Positions 1-14,737 of a stretch of DNA of 60,663 bases are shown here, one piece after another. The notes under the pieces are model-generated. The model ran no database searches. It was not told the DNA's origin and was given only the letters and a program-made list of their open reading frames with translations. The translations under genes were made by a program, and so were the position numbers. The stretch is from Nitriliruptoraceae bacterium (GTDB taxonomy: Bacteria > Actinomycetota > Nitriliruptoria > Nitriliruptorales > Nitriliruptoraceae). Each line of letters starts with the position of its first letter. Within the stretch, counting starts at the first letter, position 1. Location of the stretch: assembly GCA_003558435.1 (NCBI GenBank), contig PWLR01000269.1, positions 1 to 60,663 on the forward strand, written 5' to 3'.

Positions 1-223
1 GGCTCCCGCCGATCGCGCACCGGCCGATGCGGTGCTGGTCGGCTCCGCGGGCGCCGATCCCGAGCCGGTGCGCGCGATCGGACCGTGGTCGTCACCACGC
101 AACGCGGTCACCCGCCTGTTCACCCCGAGCGAGGGGCCACCCCCGGTCGCCGGCACCTGGAGCCTCGGCATCGTCATACTCGGCGCCTCCTCGGTGCTGC
201 TCCTGCTGAGTCTGATCCCATGA
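1..223 (+). CDS. C-terminal end of an Mrp/Nuo-like proton-conducting subunit (5' truncated)
   Basis: An open frame enters from the left edge (reading from base 2) and ends at TGA 221-223, giving 73 codons. The visible tail has a polar linker and one final hydrophobic segment ending in LLLLSLIP, as at the end of MrpA/MrpD/NuoL-type antiporter subunits. The TGA overlaps the next gene's ATG (ATGA at 220-223), so it is the upstream member of the Mrp operon. Because a complete MrpD follows at 3106 and the MrpA C-terminal part is a separate gene at 1576, this is most likely the NuoL-like MrpA core. That assignment is inference, since the diagnostic part lies outside the window. Confidence 0.6.
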   Translation, partial: APADRAPADAVLVGSAGADPEPVRAIGPWSSPRNAVTRLFTPSEGPPPVAGTWSLGIVILGASSVLLLLSLIP

Positions 224-774
224 CGAAGATCCGCGCCCTCTGGCTGTTCCTGTCCCTGCTGGTGTTCTGGCAGTTGCTGTCGGCACGCATCGATCCGCTG
301 TTCATCGCCCTCGGGATCGTGAGCGCCGCCGGGTCGACCTGGTTCGCGGTCCGGCTGCTGGAACCGGTGGTGGGCGACGCCGAGGAGACGCCGCGCATCC
401 ACCTGCTGTACCTGGTCCGGTTCCTGCTCTGGCTGCTGCTGCGGATCCCGCCCGCCGGCCTCGCGATCGCGCGCGTGGTCATCGACCCCCGGCGACCTCC
501 ACGCCCCGGGGTCGCCCGGTTCCGGACCGGACTGGCGAGTCCCGCGGCCCGGACCCTGCTCGCCAACGCGATCACGCTGGTACCCGGGACCATGACCCTC
601 AACGTCGACGAGGACGAGTTCACCATCCACGTGTTCACCCCCGACGCCGCCGCTGACCTGGCCAACGCCGCGACCCAGCGGCGGATCGCCCTCGCCTTCC
701 GGCAGACGCCCGACGAGCCCCCGACCATGATCTGGGACCCGGTCCACGACGAACTCCCGGAGGAGCCCTTGTGA
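220..774 (+). CDS. mrpE: Mrp antiporter subunit E (MnhE)
   Basis: Encodes 184 residues, the usual size for MrpE. The protein begins with a hydrophobic stretch (residues about 6-25, FLSLLVFWQLLSA) and a second one around 28-48, then a conserved arginine-rich amphipathic region and a cytoplasmic tail with LVPGTMTLNVDED, the characteristic PGT..V...D block of the family. Together with the other Mrp subunits it forms a membrane complex exchanging Na+ for H+, important for salt and alkali tolerance. The start is fixed by the ATGA overlap with the preceding gene, and its stop overlaps the GTG of mrpF (GTGA at 771-774), typical of translational coupling. Confidence 0.93.
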   Translation: MTKIRALWLFLSLLVFWQLLSARIDPLFIALGIVSAAGSTWFAVRLLEPVVGDAEETPRIHLLYLVRFLLWLLLRIPPAGLAIARVVIDPRRPPRPGVARFRTGLASPAARTLLANAITLVPGTMTLNVDEDEFTIHVFTPDAAADLANAATQRRIALAFRQTPDEPPTMIWDPVHDELPEEPL

Positions 775-1244
775 GCACCTACCTCGTCGTCTCACTGATC
801 ATCGTCGCGCTGCTGATCGCGACCGGGCTCTACCGGGTGTGGGCCGGTCCGACCGTTTTCGACCGGATCGTCGCTGTCGCGCTGGTCTCGGTCAACGGCG
901 TGGTCGTGCTGGTCCTGCTCGGCTTCGTCTTCGAGCAGCCCGTGCTGTTCCTCGACATCGCGCTCGGGTTCGCCCTGCTGGCGTTCCTGCTGCCCATCGC
1001 GCTCGGACGCTATTTCGAGGCGCGCGACGACGGCACCTCGAAGGACGGCGCGCCCTCGCCCCGGGCGAGAGCGCGTCCGCTCGGGGTCGTCCCGCACGGG
1101 TTGATCGCCGAACGCGGCCGACGTGCCGCCAGCCGTGGTGTCGCACGCTCCACACGGCCCGTGCCGCCCCCCGTCCCCGAGGAGGGAGCCGAGGCGTTCC
1201 CCGACATCCCCAGTGACCGCCAGCGGCTGGAGGACGAACGATGA
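771..1244 (+). CDS. mrpF: Mrp antiporter subunit F with a long C-terminal extension
   Basis: GTG start overlapping the mrpE stop. Residues 1-85 give the three transmembrane helices of MrpF/MnhF, including the motif RVWAGPTVFDRIVA after helix 1. The family is normally about 90 residues. Here the protein has 157, because about 70 residues rich in Arg, Pro and Ala follow the last helix. No domain is recognisable in that tail, and it may be a disordered cytoplasmic extension. The stop overlaps the mrpG ATG (1241-1244). The extension is in frame and in the same base composition as its neighbours, so it does not look like a sequencing frameshift. Confidence 0.9.
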   Translation: MSTYLVVSLIIVALLIATGLYRVWAGPTVFDRIVAVALVSVNGVVVLVLLGFVFEQPVLFLDIALGFALLAFLLPIALGRYFEARDDGTSKDGAPSPRARARPLGVVPHGLIAERGRRAASRGVARSTRPVPPPVPEEGAEAFPDIPSDRQRLEDER

Positions 1245-1579
1245 TCATCGTCGCCAACGTCCTCGTCGGCGCCGGGTTGTTCTTCCTGGTGGTCAGCGCG
1301 ATCGCGCTGCTGATCATGCCGGACGTCTACACCCGTGCCCACGCCGTCGCGAAGTCGGAGACCCTCGCGCTGCTGCTGCTGTTCGGCGGCCTGTTCTTCC
1401 GGCCCGAGCTGACCCTGGACGCCTCCGGCCTCCTCGCACTGGTCCTGATCTTCTCGTTGATCGCCAACCCGACGGCCATCCACGCGCTGCTGCGTGCCGC
1501 GAGCCGATCCGGTGCGCTGCCCTGGACCGTGATCGACCAACGGCTCGCGGACGAGGAACTCCGAGGGGGGACCTCATGA
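1241..1579 (+). CDS. mrpG: Mrp antiporter subunit G (MnhG/PhaG)
   Basis: Encodes 112 residues with three hydrophobic helices. The motifs MPDVYTRAHAVAKSETLAL after the first helix and NPTAIHAL near the C-terminus are the standard MnhG signatures. It is an integral membrane subunit of the cation/proton antiporter. Its ATG overlaps the mrpF stop and its TGA overlaps the ATG of the next gene (ATGA at 1576-1579), so it is part of one polycistronic unit. Confidence 0.94.
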   Translation: MIIVANVLVGAGLFFLVVSAIALLIMPDVYTRAHAVAKSETLALLLLFGGLFFRPELTLDASGLLALVLIFSLIANPTAIHALLRAASRSGALPWTVIDQRLADEELRGGTS

Positions 1580-2217
1580 TCGTCCCGCTCGACCTCGTGC
1601 TGTTCCTGGTGCTGATCGTGACCGCGGTGCTCGCCCTGGCGGTCAAGGACCTGCTCGCCGCGACCGCGCTGCTGGCGGCCTACAGCCTGTTCGCGGCGCT
1701 GCTGTTCGCCGGGGTCCTGGCGGTCGACGTCGCGCTCGTCGAGGCGGCGCTCGGCGCCGGCCTGACCGGGGTGCTGTTCGTCATCGCGATCCTGGCCACG
1801 ACCCGGCACTCGTCCCCGCGTCCCGATGCCCGCCGGCGGTGGGCCGTGCTGCCACTCATCGTCGCCTTCCTCGGCCTGATGCTGTTCGCCAGCACGGGGC
1901 TGCCGGACCGCGGCGACCCGGATGCCCCGGCGCAACGAGGTGTGAGCCAGACCTACCTCGCCGATTCGTACGCCGACACCGAGACCCCCAACGTGGTCAC
2001 CTCGCTCCTGGCCGACTATCGCTCGATGGACACCCTCGGCGAGACCATGGTGATCGTCACGGCGGCGTTGGCCGCAGCGCTGGTGCTCATCCGACGGGTC
2101 GACGATCCCTCCGACCGGACCGACGACCCGCGGGACACCCCGGGAGGGGACGCCGACCTCGACCGCGACCTCGGCCCGGCCGACGAGGACGGGTACGGCG
2201 GGAGGGGGCCACGATGA
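1576..2217 (+). CDS. Detached MrpA C-terminal region (MbhD/MbhE-like, DUF4040)
   Basis: 213 residues. The first 80 hold three helices with VALVEAALGAGLTGVLFVI, the MbhD/DUF4040 signature (Val-Glu-Ala-Ala..Gly-Ala-Gly-Leu-Thr). A linker and then YRSMDTLGETMVIV with a final helix match the MbhE part. In classical Mrp operons these two modules form the C-terminal end of the long MrpA protein. Here they stand alone, as in archaeal Mbh/Mbx and in many actinobacterial operons. A charged Asp/Gly-rich tail of about 40 residues closes the protein. Starts and stops overlap neighbours by 4 nt on both sides. Confidence 0.88.
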   Translation: MIVPLDLVLFLVLIVTAVLALAVKDLLAATALLAAYSLFAALLFAGVLAVDVALVEAALGAGLTGVLFVIAILATTRHSSPRPDARRRWAVLPLIVAFLGLMLFASTGLPDRGDPDAPAQRGVSQTYLADSYADTETPNVVTSLLADYRSMDTLGETMVIVTAALAAALVLIRRVDDPSDRTDDPRDTPGGDADLDRDLGPADEDGYGGRGPR

Positions 2218-2651
2218 TCGGCGCCTACCCCTCCGTCGTGGTCCGCGTCGTCTGCGCGCTGCTGAGTCCGTTCATCCTGATGTTCGGGCTGTACGTGGTC
2301 GCGCACGGCCACTACGGCCCCGGCGGTGGCTTCGCGGGCGGCGTGTTCATCGCCGTCGGGGCGATCCTGCCGCGGCTCACTCTCCCCGAGGAGCTCGCCT
2401 ACCGCCTGGTGCCCCCTGCGGCCGGCCCGCTCGCCGGTGGCGTCGGACTCCTGCTGTTCCTGCTCGTCGGCACGCTCCCGCTGCTGGTCGGGGGTTCCTT
2501 CCTCGACTACGGGGCGGTCGAGATCGCCGGTCTCGAGGCCTCGCGCGTGCGCTACCTCGGCATCCTGGTGGTCGAGGCCGCGGTCGGGCTCGCGGTGTTC
2601 GGGGCCATGGTGCTGATCGTCGACGTGCTGACGGGCAAGGACCGCCCATGA
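2214..2651 (+). CDS. mrpB: Mrp antiporter subunit B (MnhB)
   Basis: 145 residues, the standard size. Four helices are visible. HGHYGPGGGFAGGVF at residues about 27-41 is the conserved H..PGGGF.GG loop of MnhB. The final part carries a Gly/Ala-rich helix ending in VDVLTGKD. The ATG overlaps the stop of the preceding MbhD/E gene and its own TGA overlaps the mrpC ATG at 2648. Longer upstream starts in the same frame would overlap the preceding gene heavily and are not needed. Confidence 0.94.
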   Translation: MIGAYPSVVVRVVCALLSPFILMFGLYVVAHGHYGPGGGFAGGVFIAVGAILPRLTLPEELAYRLVPPAAGPLAGGVGLLLFLLVGTLPLLVGGSFLDYGAVEIAGLEASRVRYLGILVVEAAVGLAVFGAMVLIVDVLTGKDRP

Positions 2652-3109
2652 TGGAGCTGCTGCTGGACCGCTACATCTACGTGCTGGTGCTCGTCCTGCT
2701 CGCCATCGGGCTCTACGGCGTGCTCGTGAAGGGCGACCTCGTCAAGAAGGTCATCGGTCTGACGATCTTCTCGACCGCCATCTACCTGTTCTTCATCGAG
2801 GGCAGCCTCCAGGAGGGCGGCACCGCACCGGTGCTGATGCCCGACCCGGAGAACCCGGGCGAGTTCCTCAACGACCCGCTGCTCTACGTCGATCCGCTCC
2901 CCCACCTGCTGATCCTGACCGCCATCGTGGTCGGGGTCGGGGTCGTCGGCGTGGCCCTGGCGCTGCTCGTCCGCCTGTACCGCACCCACGGGACCCTCGA
3001 CGAGGCCGTGATCGCCGACCGGCTGGCCGGCAAGGCCCCGGACATCCCGGCCGCGGACGAGCGTCGCGACGCCTTCGATGTCGAAGACGCCGGGGACGGT
3101 GACGCGTGA
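2648..3109 (+). CDS. mrpC: Mrp antiporter subunit C (MnhC, NuoK-like)
   Basis: NuoK-like subunit of three helices, 153 residues against the usual 110-120. The extra length comes from a periplasmic or loop insertion of about 30 residues (residues about 50-80, rich in Pro, Glu and Asn) between helices 2 and 3, and from a charged C-terminal tail. The family motif DPLPHLLILTAIVVGVG precedes helix 3. The stop overlaps the GTG start of mrpD (GTGA at 3106-3109). Confidence 0.92.
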   Translation: MMELLLDRYIYVLVLVLLAIGLYGVLVKGDLVKKVIGLTIFSTAIYLFFIEGSLQEGGTAPVLMPDPENPGEFLNDPLLYVDPLPHLLILTAIVVGVGVVGVALALLVRLYRTHGTLDEAVIADRLAGKAPDIPAADERRDAFDVEDAGDGDA

Positions 3110-4574
3110 GCCAGCTCCCGATGATGATGCTGCTGCCCCTGCTCTTCGGAGCGGTGATCGCCGTGCTGGCCGGGTTGTGGCGTTCCGCCGCCGCCCAGGT
3201 GGTCGCGGTCATCACCACCGCCAGCGCCCTGGTCGCCTCGGTGATCGGGCTCGTCACGGTCGTCGCCGACGGTCCGATCAGCTACGAGCTCGGCGGCTGG
3301 CCGCCACCGATCGGGATCGAGTACGTGCTCGACCCGCTGTCGGCCTACCTCGCGGTCATCATCGCCCTGATCGGCCTGTTGGTCACGATCTATCCCGTCG
3401 AGGCGGCCTTCGACCTGCGGCCCCGCAAGGGCGTGCCGCTCTACCCGCTGGTGCTGCTGCTGCTCACCGGGCTGATGGGGGTGGTGCTCAGCGGCGACCT
3501 GTTCCACCTGTTCGTGTTCCTGGAGATCTACGCGATCTCCACCTACGGGCTGGTGTCGCTGGGCGGCGACCGTGGGGTGTTCGCGGCGCTGCGCTACCTG
3601 CTGCTCGGCACGATCGGCTCGGGGCTGTACCTGCTCGGCGTCGGCTTCCTGTACTTCTCGACCGGCACCCTGAACATGGCCGACATGGCCACGCAGCTGC
3701 CGGCCATCGCCGACTCACCGACGGTGCTCGGCGCGATGGCGCTGATCGTGATCGGCCTGGCGCTGAAGATGGCGCTGTTCCCGCTGCACGTGTGGCTACC
3801 GGACGCGCACAGCTACTCGCCTCCGGGCGTGGCGGCCCTGCTCGCCGCGGTGCAGGTCAAGGCCGGCGCCTACGGTCTGATCCGGATCCTGTTCGACGTG
3901 TTCGGCCCGGCCTACACCGGCGAGGGCCTCCCCGTGTCGGTGGCCCTGACCTACTTCGGGCTGGCCGGCATCGTGGTCGGTTCGGTGCTCGCCATCCGCC
4001 AGACCGACATCAAGCGCATGCTCGCCTACTCGACGGTGGCGCAACTGGGCTACATCGGGGTCGGCATCGGTCTCGCCACCCCGCTGGCGCTGGTGGGCGC
4101 GTTGCTGCACGTGCTCAACCACGCCGTGATGAAGTCCGGCCTGTTCCTGGTGGCCGGAGGCATCATCCAGCGCACCGGCCTGAAATCCATCCCGCGGTTC
4201 TCCGGGCTGGGGATGCGCATGCCGCTGACCATGACCGGCTTCGCGATCATGGGCCTGTCCATGGCCGGCGTGCCCCCCACCGCCGGGTTCTTCTCCAAGT
4301 TCTACCTCGTGTGGGGGGCCATCGAGCTGGGCAACTGGCTGGTCGCGATCGTGGTGGTGTCCTCGAGCCTGCTGACGGTCGTGTACTTCCTGCGGCTGTT
4401 CGAGCGCATCTTCGTCGCCGAGCCCACCGAGGAGCTCGTCGCGGACGCGACCGAGCCCTCCCCGCGGGTCGTTGGCACCGTGGCGGTCCTGGCCGCCTCG
4501 GTGCTGGCCATCGGGCTGTTCAACGTGGTCATCGTCCGCGAGATCCTGATGCCGATCGCGGAGCGGATGCTCGG

Positions 4575-4578
<4 letters not shown>
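3106..4578 (+). CDS. mrpD: Mrp antiporter subunit D (MnhD, proton-conducting)
   Basis: 490 residues with about 14 hydrophobic helices. It belongs to the proton-conducting membrane transporter family shared with NuoL/M/N. Visible landmarks are FLEIYAISTYGLVSL (the conserved Glu in helix 5), ALKMALFPLHVWLPDAHS (conserved Lys and His of the proton path) and the broken-helix region around VAALLAAVQVKAGAYG. The GTG start overlaps the mrpC stop. The TAG stop (4576-4578) overlaps the TAA stop of the convergent carboxylase gene, so the two operons meet with no spacer and no visible hairpin terminator between them. Confidence 0.95.
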
Positions 4579-6841
<2,263 letters not shown>

Positions 6842-6845
<4 letters not shown>

Positions 6846-8521
6846 ATCCGGAACACGCCGTAGCCCGTGGCGCCACGGACCTCGGCGGTGTGGGTGGCGG
6901 ACAGGGCCATCCCGAGCACGTGGCGGGTGTCGCGCGGGTCGATGATCCCGTCGTCCCACCCCTGGCCGGTGGCGTAGAAGGCGTTGGACTCGGTCTCGAT
7001 CTGGGTCTCGACCATGGCCCGGATGGCCGCGTCCTGTTCGTCGTCGTAGTCCTCGCCGCGGTTCTCGGCAGCCGAACGGGCCACGATCGAGAGCACACCG
7101 GCCAGCTGTTGGGGCCCCATCACCGCGATGTGGTGGTTGGGCCAGGTGAACAGCAGCCGGGGGTCGTAGGCGCGACCGCACATGCCGTAGTTGCCGGCCC
7201 CGTAGGACGCGCCCATCATCAGCGTCAGGTGCGGGACCTCGGAGTTGGTGACCGCGTTGATGAGCTTGGCACCGTCCTTGATGATGCCGCCCTGTTCGTA
7301 GGCGGTGCCCACCATGAACCCGGTGATGTTCTGGCAGAACACCAACGGCACCTCGCGGCGGTTGGCGAGCTGGATGAACTGGGCACCCTTCTCGGCCTCC
7401 GGGCTGAACAGCACCCCGTTGTTGGCGAGGATGCCGACCGGGAAGCCGTGGATCGAGCCCCACCCGGTGACGAGGTTGGGGCCGTAGCCGGCCTTGAACT
7501 CCTCGAACCGGCTGCCGTCGAGCACGCGGGCGAGGACCTCGTGGCTGTCGAACGGGTCGCGCGGGTCGGCGCTGGCGATGCCGAGCAGGTCCTCCGCGTC
7601 GTACCGCGGCGGGTCGGCGGGTCGGGTGGGTCCGGGACCGAGCTTGCGCCAGCCGAGGTTGGCCACCAACTGGCGGACGATGCGGATGCCGTCGAGCTCG
7701 TCCTCGGCGAGGTGATCGCCCAGGCCGGAGACGGTGGCGTGCATCTGGGCGCCACCGAGCTCCTCCTCGTCGGCGTCCTCGCCGGTCGCCATCTTCACCA
7801 GCGGCGGGCCGCCCAGGAACACCTTGGACCGGTCGCGGATCAGCACCGTGTGATCACTCATCCCCGGCACGTAGGCGCCTCCCGCGGTCGAGGAGCCGAA
7901 CACCAGGCTGATGGTCGGGATGCCCGCCTTCGACAGCGCCGTCAGCTCGTGGAAGGTCCGTCCGCCGCGGACGAAGATGTCCTTCTGGGTGGTGAGGTCG
8001 GCGCCGGCGGACTCGGTCAGGTTTATCACCGGCAGCCGGTTCTCGCGGGCGATCTGCAGGCCGCGCAGCGCCTTGGTCACGCTGAAGGGGTTGGACGCGC
8101 CACCCTTGATCGTCGGATCGGCACCGCCGATGAAGCATTCCACCCCCGAGACGACCCCGATGCCCTGCACGGTGGAGCCGCCGACGTGGAAGTCGCTGCC
8201 CCAGCCGATCAGCGGTTGCAACTCGAGGAAGGGACTGCCCGGGTCGAGCAGCAACGCGATGCGCTCCCGGATCGTGAGCTTGTCGCGGGAGCGGTGACGC
8301 GCGAGCTTCGCGGGTCCGCCCCCCGCCCGGGCGGTCGCGAGCTGCTCGTCGACCTGGGCCAACAGCTCGAGGTTGCGCTCCCGGTTGCGCACGAACAGCG
8401 CATCGGCCGGATCGATCCGCGTGCCGAGCACGTCGTGGTCGGCGAGGCCCGCCGGGCCGTGCGGTCCCTCGCGCTCCACCGCGCCTCCGTTCCGTGGTCC
8501 GTGGTCCGTGGGCCCGGTCAC
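6842..8521 (-). CDS. Acyl-CoA carboxylase carboxyltransferase (beta) subunit
   Basis: 559 residues with the two crotonase-fold halves of a biotin-dependent carboxyltransferase. The N-half includes RERIALLLDPGSPFLEL and GGASNPFSVTKALRG. The middle has the glycine-rich FGSSTAGGAYVPGMSD acyl-CoA/oxyanion segment. The C-half has ITGFMVGTAYEQGGIIKDGA and MMGASYGAGNYGMCGRAYDP. These segments resemble methylcrotonyl-CoA and geranyl-CoA carboxylases (MccB/AtuC) more than the short propionyl-CoA PccB. That points to leucine or branched-chain acyl-CoA breakdown, although the specificity is inferred. The GTG start is 4 nt ahead of the biotin carboxylase overlap, forming a two-gene operon on the minus strand. 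Confidence 0.93.
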
Positions 8522-8570
8522 GGGCTGGCGAGCTCGTCCTCGCCGACCGGGCAGCGGAACGATAGCGCAG

Positions 8571-8580
8571 GGAACGTTCC
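8571..8580. promoter_or_regulatory. Short palindrome upstream of the carboxylase operon
   Basis: GGAACGTTCC is a perfect 10-bp palindrome about 50 bp before the carboxyltransferase GTG on the minus strand. Its AACGTT core is shared with the longer palindrome at 23022 upstream of the acyl-CoA dehydrogenase operon. It could be an operator for a TetR-type regulator. No -10/-35 can be assigned with confidence, so this is a weak call. Confidence 0.25.
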
Positions 8581-8778
8581 ACCCGGCTCAGCGGACCCTG
8601 CCCGTGGGGAGCTCCCCGCAGCGGAGCGACGGCGGCAGACGTGCACGCCGTCCTCGCGGACGAACACCAGCCACGGCGTGCTGCTCCTGGGTCGGGACCT
8701 GACGCGATCTCTCCAGCCCCCGGCCCGGCGTCTGGTGATGGTCACGGCGCGCAGGACCGACCACCGTCGGGGGTCGCG

Positions 8779-11570
<2,792 letters not shown>

Positions 11571-11571
<1 letters not shown>

Positions 11572-14030
11572 TGGCCTCGACCAAGAACGCACCCGGCGCC
11601 CGGCAGGAGGCGCTCACCACCGGCGAGATCCGCGACGTCACCCTCGAGTCGCGCATGGAGCAGGCGTTCCTCGACTACTCGATGTCGGTGATCGTCGGCC
11701 GCGCCCTGCCCGACGTGCGCGACGGGCTCAAACCCGTGCAGCGCCGGATCCTGTTCTCGATGTTCGAGTCCGGGCTGCATCCCGACCGTCCCTACCGCAA
11801 GTGTGCCTCGGCGGTCGGTGAGGTCATGAAGACCTACCACCCGCACGGCGACAGCTCGATCTACGACGCGCTCGTGCGCATGGCCCAGGACTTCGCCACC
11901 CGCGAGCCACTCGTCGACGGTCACGGCAACTTCGGCTCGATCGACGGTGATCCCCCTGCGGCCATGCGTTACACCGAAGCGCGGCTCTCCCCGCTCGCCA
12001 TGGAGCTGCTGGCCGGCATCGACGAGAACACCGTCGACGAGATCGAGAACTACGACGGGTACTCGACCGAGCCGGTCGTGCTCCCCGCACGCTTCCCCAA
12101 CCTGCTCGTCAACGGCGCGACCGGTATCGCGGTCGGCATGGCCACCAGCATCCCGCCACACAACCTCGGCGAGGTGATCGACGCCTGCCTGCTGCTGGTA
12201 CGCCGACCCGACGCCACGGTGGACGAGCTAATGAAGCACGTCCCCGCTCCCGACTTCCCCGGCGGCGCCCGGATCGTGCAGGGCGAGGGCATCATGAACG
12301 CCTACGTCGGCGGCCGCGGGGCGATCACCGTCGAGGCGGTGGCCTCCACCGAGGTGCGCACCGGCAACCTGCCACGCATCGTGGTGACCGAGATCCCCTA
12401 CCAGGTCAACAAGGCGTCGCTACTGGAGCGGATCGCCGATCTGGTCGCCAACCGCAAGATCGAGTCGATCCGCGACCTGCGCGACGAATCCTCGCGCGAC
12501 GGCATGCGCATCGTGATCGAACTCAAGCGGGGCGAGGACCCCGCCGCGGTGCTCGGCAAGCTGTTCACACTCACCGACCTGCGGACCAACTTCAACGTCA
12601 ACCTGGTCGCACTGGTCGACGGTGCGCCGCGCACGCTCGGTCTGCGCGACGCGCTGGTGCACTACCTCGTCCACCAACGCGAGGTGCTGACCCGGCGCAC
12701 CCAGCACCGGCTCGACAAGGCCCGGGCCCGGGCACACATCGTCGAGGGCTTGCTGCTCGCGCTCGACCACCTCGACGAGGTCATCGCCCTGATCCGCGCG
12801 AGCGAGTCCGCCTCGGCCGCCAAACAGGGGTTGATGGACCGCTTCGAGTTCAGCGAGGTCCAGGCCCAGGCCGTGCTCGACATGCAGCTGCGCCGTCTGG
12901 CAGCGCTCGAACGGGCCGCCCTCGAGGACGAGTACCAGGACCTCCAGCAGCGCATCGCCGGACTGGAGGAGATCCTCGGCGACCGGGCCGTGCTCGACCG
13001 CGTACTCACCGACGAACTGACCGAGATCAAGCGCGTGCACGCCACGCCGCGCCGCTCGCGCATCGTCGGCACGGGCATCGACACCGGTGCGGTCCTGGCC
13101 GGCGGCTCCCGAGCCGGCTTCGAAGCCCAGGACCTCACCGTGATGGTCACGCGCGGCGGCTATCTCAAGCCGTTGGCGCGTCGCCGCACCACGCCGACCC
13201 ACAAGCACGGCCACGACCCGCTCGTCGCGGTGATCCGGGCCACCAGCGACGACCCGGTCCTGCTGGTCGAGCAGACCGGCACCGGCCACCGGGTGGGCCT
13301 CGGGGACCTGCCGGTCGCCAAGGCCAACCAACGCGGGACCCACGTGGGCGGGTTGCTCGGCGGAGGCCCCGAGGCGCCCCTCGCGGGTGCGGTCGTGATC
13401 GTCGACGACCCGGCGCTGTTCGTGGTCACCGTCAGCGCCGCCGGTCAGGTCAAGCGCACCGCGATGAGCGAGTTCGTCGAGGCACGCCAACGCTCGCTGC
13501 AGGCCGCGGGCGTCAAGGGCAACGACCGCATCGTCGGCGTCGTGATCGCTCGCGAGGACGACCACCTGCTGTTGGCCAGCGACGCCGGCCTCGTCACCCG
13601 CTTCCCGGTCACCGAGGTGCGACCCATGGGCCGTGGCGCCGCGGGAGTCGGAGGCATGAACCTCACACCGGGCGCCACGGTGGTGGCCGTCTCGGTGGTC
13701 CCGGACGGTTCGGACGACGGCGAGGTGCTCACCGTCGCGGCCGACGGCACGGCGAAGCGCTCCCCCCTCGAGGACTACCCGGTGAAGGGCCGGGGCGGCA
13801 AGGGCCTGGTGACCGGCACCGACGTGCTGAGTTGGTGCGGTGTCGCGGGCGACCTGCATCTCGGTGGCGAGACGCCGCTGGTCGTTCGCCCCATCGACCT
13901 GAGCGAGGCACGTCGGGCCGGTCGCGCCGACCCGGTCGTCGCCGACGACCAGGGCCCGATCACCTCCGTGGTCGTCGAACAGCAACCTTCAGTCCCGACG
14001 ACTCCGGCCGTCGGGAACTCGGAGGGCTAG
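11571..14030 (+). CDS. gyrA: Type IIA DNA topoisomerase subunit A (GyrA-like)
   Basis: 819 residues. The breakage-reunion domain starts with the typical helix [20 protein letters not shown] and contains [30 protein letters not shown] and [11 protein letters not shown] with the active-site Tyr. The C-terminal beta-pinwheel blades follow from about residue 500. The blade that should carry the GyrA box QRRGGKG reads VKGRGGKG, so the box is recognisable but altered. [20 protein letters not shown] favours GyrA over ParC. It forms the A2B2 enzyme with the overlapping upstream gene (TGATG junction). Confidence 0.9.
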
Positions 14031-14083
14031 CTAGCCTGCGTCGTCGGGGACGGTGCGGGGACACCAGGCGACGCGGGGCGAGC

Positions 14084-14737
14084 GTGCACGTTGGCGATGG
14101 GGAGTTCGGGGCCCGTCTGGAACGGGCACGCCGTGGTGAGGCCACCGCCTGGTCCGAGCTCTACCACCAGTTCGCTCCCCTGGTCGTCGGATACCTGCGT
14201 GCCCAGCGGCTCCCCGACCCGGACGACGTCGCCGGCGAGGTCATGCTGGCCGTCGTGCGCGACCTGGACCGCTTCAGCGGTGACGCGGACGGTTTCCGGT
14301 CGTGGGTGCTGACCATCGCCCATCACCGCTTGTTGGACGCCCGGCGGCGTGCGGCTCGGCGCCCACCCACCCCGGGCGCGCACGAACGGTTGCACCCCCA
14401 GCACGCGAACGACGACCCGGAAGCCGAGACGATCGCCGCCATGGGCTTCGACGAACTCGCGTTCGCGTTGGCCCTTCTCACCGAGGACCAGCGCACCGTG
14501 TTGTTGCTGCGCGTCGTCGGTGACCTGCCGATCGCGGAGGTCGCGCGCATCACCGGCCGTCGACAAGGGGCGGTCAAGCAGCTCCAACGTCGAGCCGCCG
14601 CCGCCATGCGCCGGACGATCGACGCGCAGCGGCAGGAGGCCGCCCCGGTGGACCGGGCGACCGATCGGCGCGCAGGACGCACGGCCCGTGACGTGGCATG
14701 GCCCCCGGACGCTCAGTCATCGACATGGATCTCGTGA
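14084..14737 (+). CDS. ECF-type RNA polymerase sigma factor
   Basis: 217 residues. Region 2 spans about residues 20-85 (FAPLVVGYLRAQRLPDPDDV and FRSWVLTIAHHRLLDARRR). Region 4 spans about 125-180 (LTEDQRTVLLLRVVGDLPIAEV and the helix-turn-helix GRRQGAVKQLQRRA). It would direct RNA polymerase to a small regulon. The GTG at 14084 is the best in-frame start; no strong ribosome site is visible. The C-terminal 35 residues are Arg/Ala-rich. The stop TGA (14735-14737) overlaps the following gene, which is likely its membrane-bound control partner. Confidence 0.88.
   Translation: MHVGDGEFGARLERARRGEATAWSELYHQFAPLVVGYLRAQRLPDPDDVAGEVMLAVVRDLDRFSGDADGFRSWVLTIAHHRLLDARRRAARRPPTPGAHERLHPQHANDDPEAETIAAMGFDELAFALALLTEDQRTVLLLRVVGDLPIAEVARITGRRQGAVKQLQRRAAAAMRRTIDAQRQEAAPVDRATDRRAGRTARDVAWPPDAQSSTWIS

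Noticed and set aside
8518-8745. A 75-codon minus-strand frame upstream of the carboxyltransferase
   Set aside because: It has no ribosome site or recognisable motif, overlaps the likely promoter and the GGAACGTTCC palindrome, and is Arg/Ser-rich.
12420-13985. A 521-codon minus-strand frame opposite gyrA
   Set aside because: Composition is that of an antisense shadow (Asp/Gly/Arg-rich, no motifs), and gyrA is intact on the other strand.
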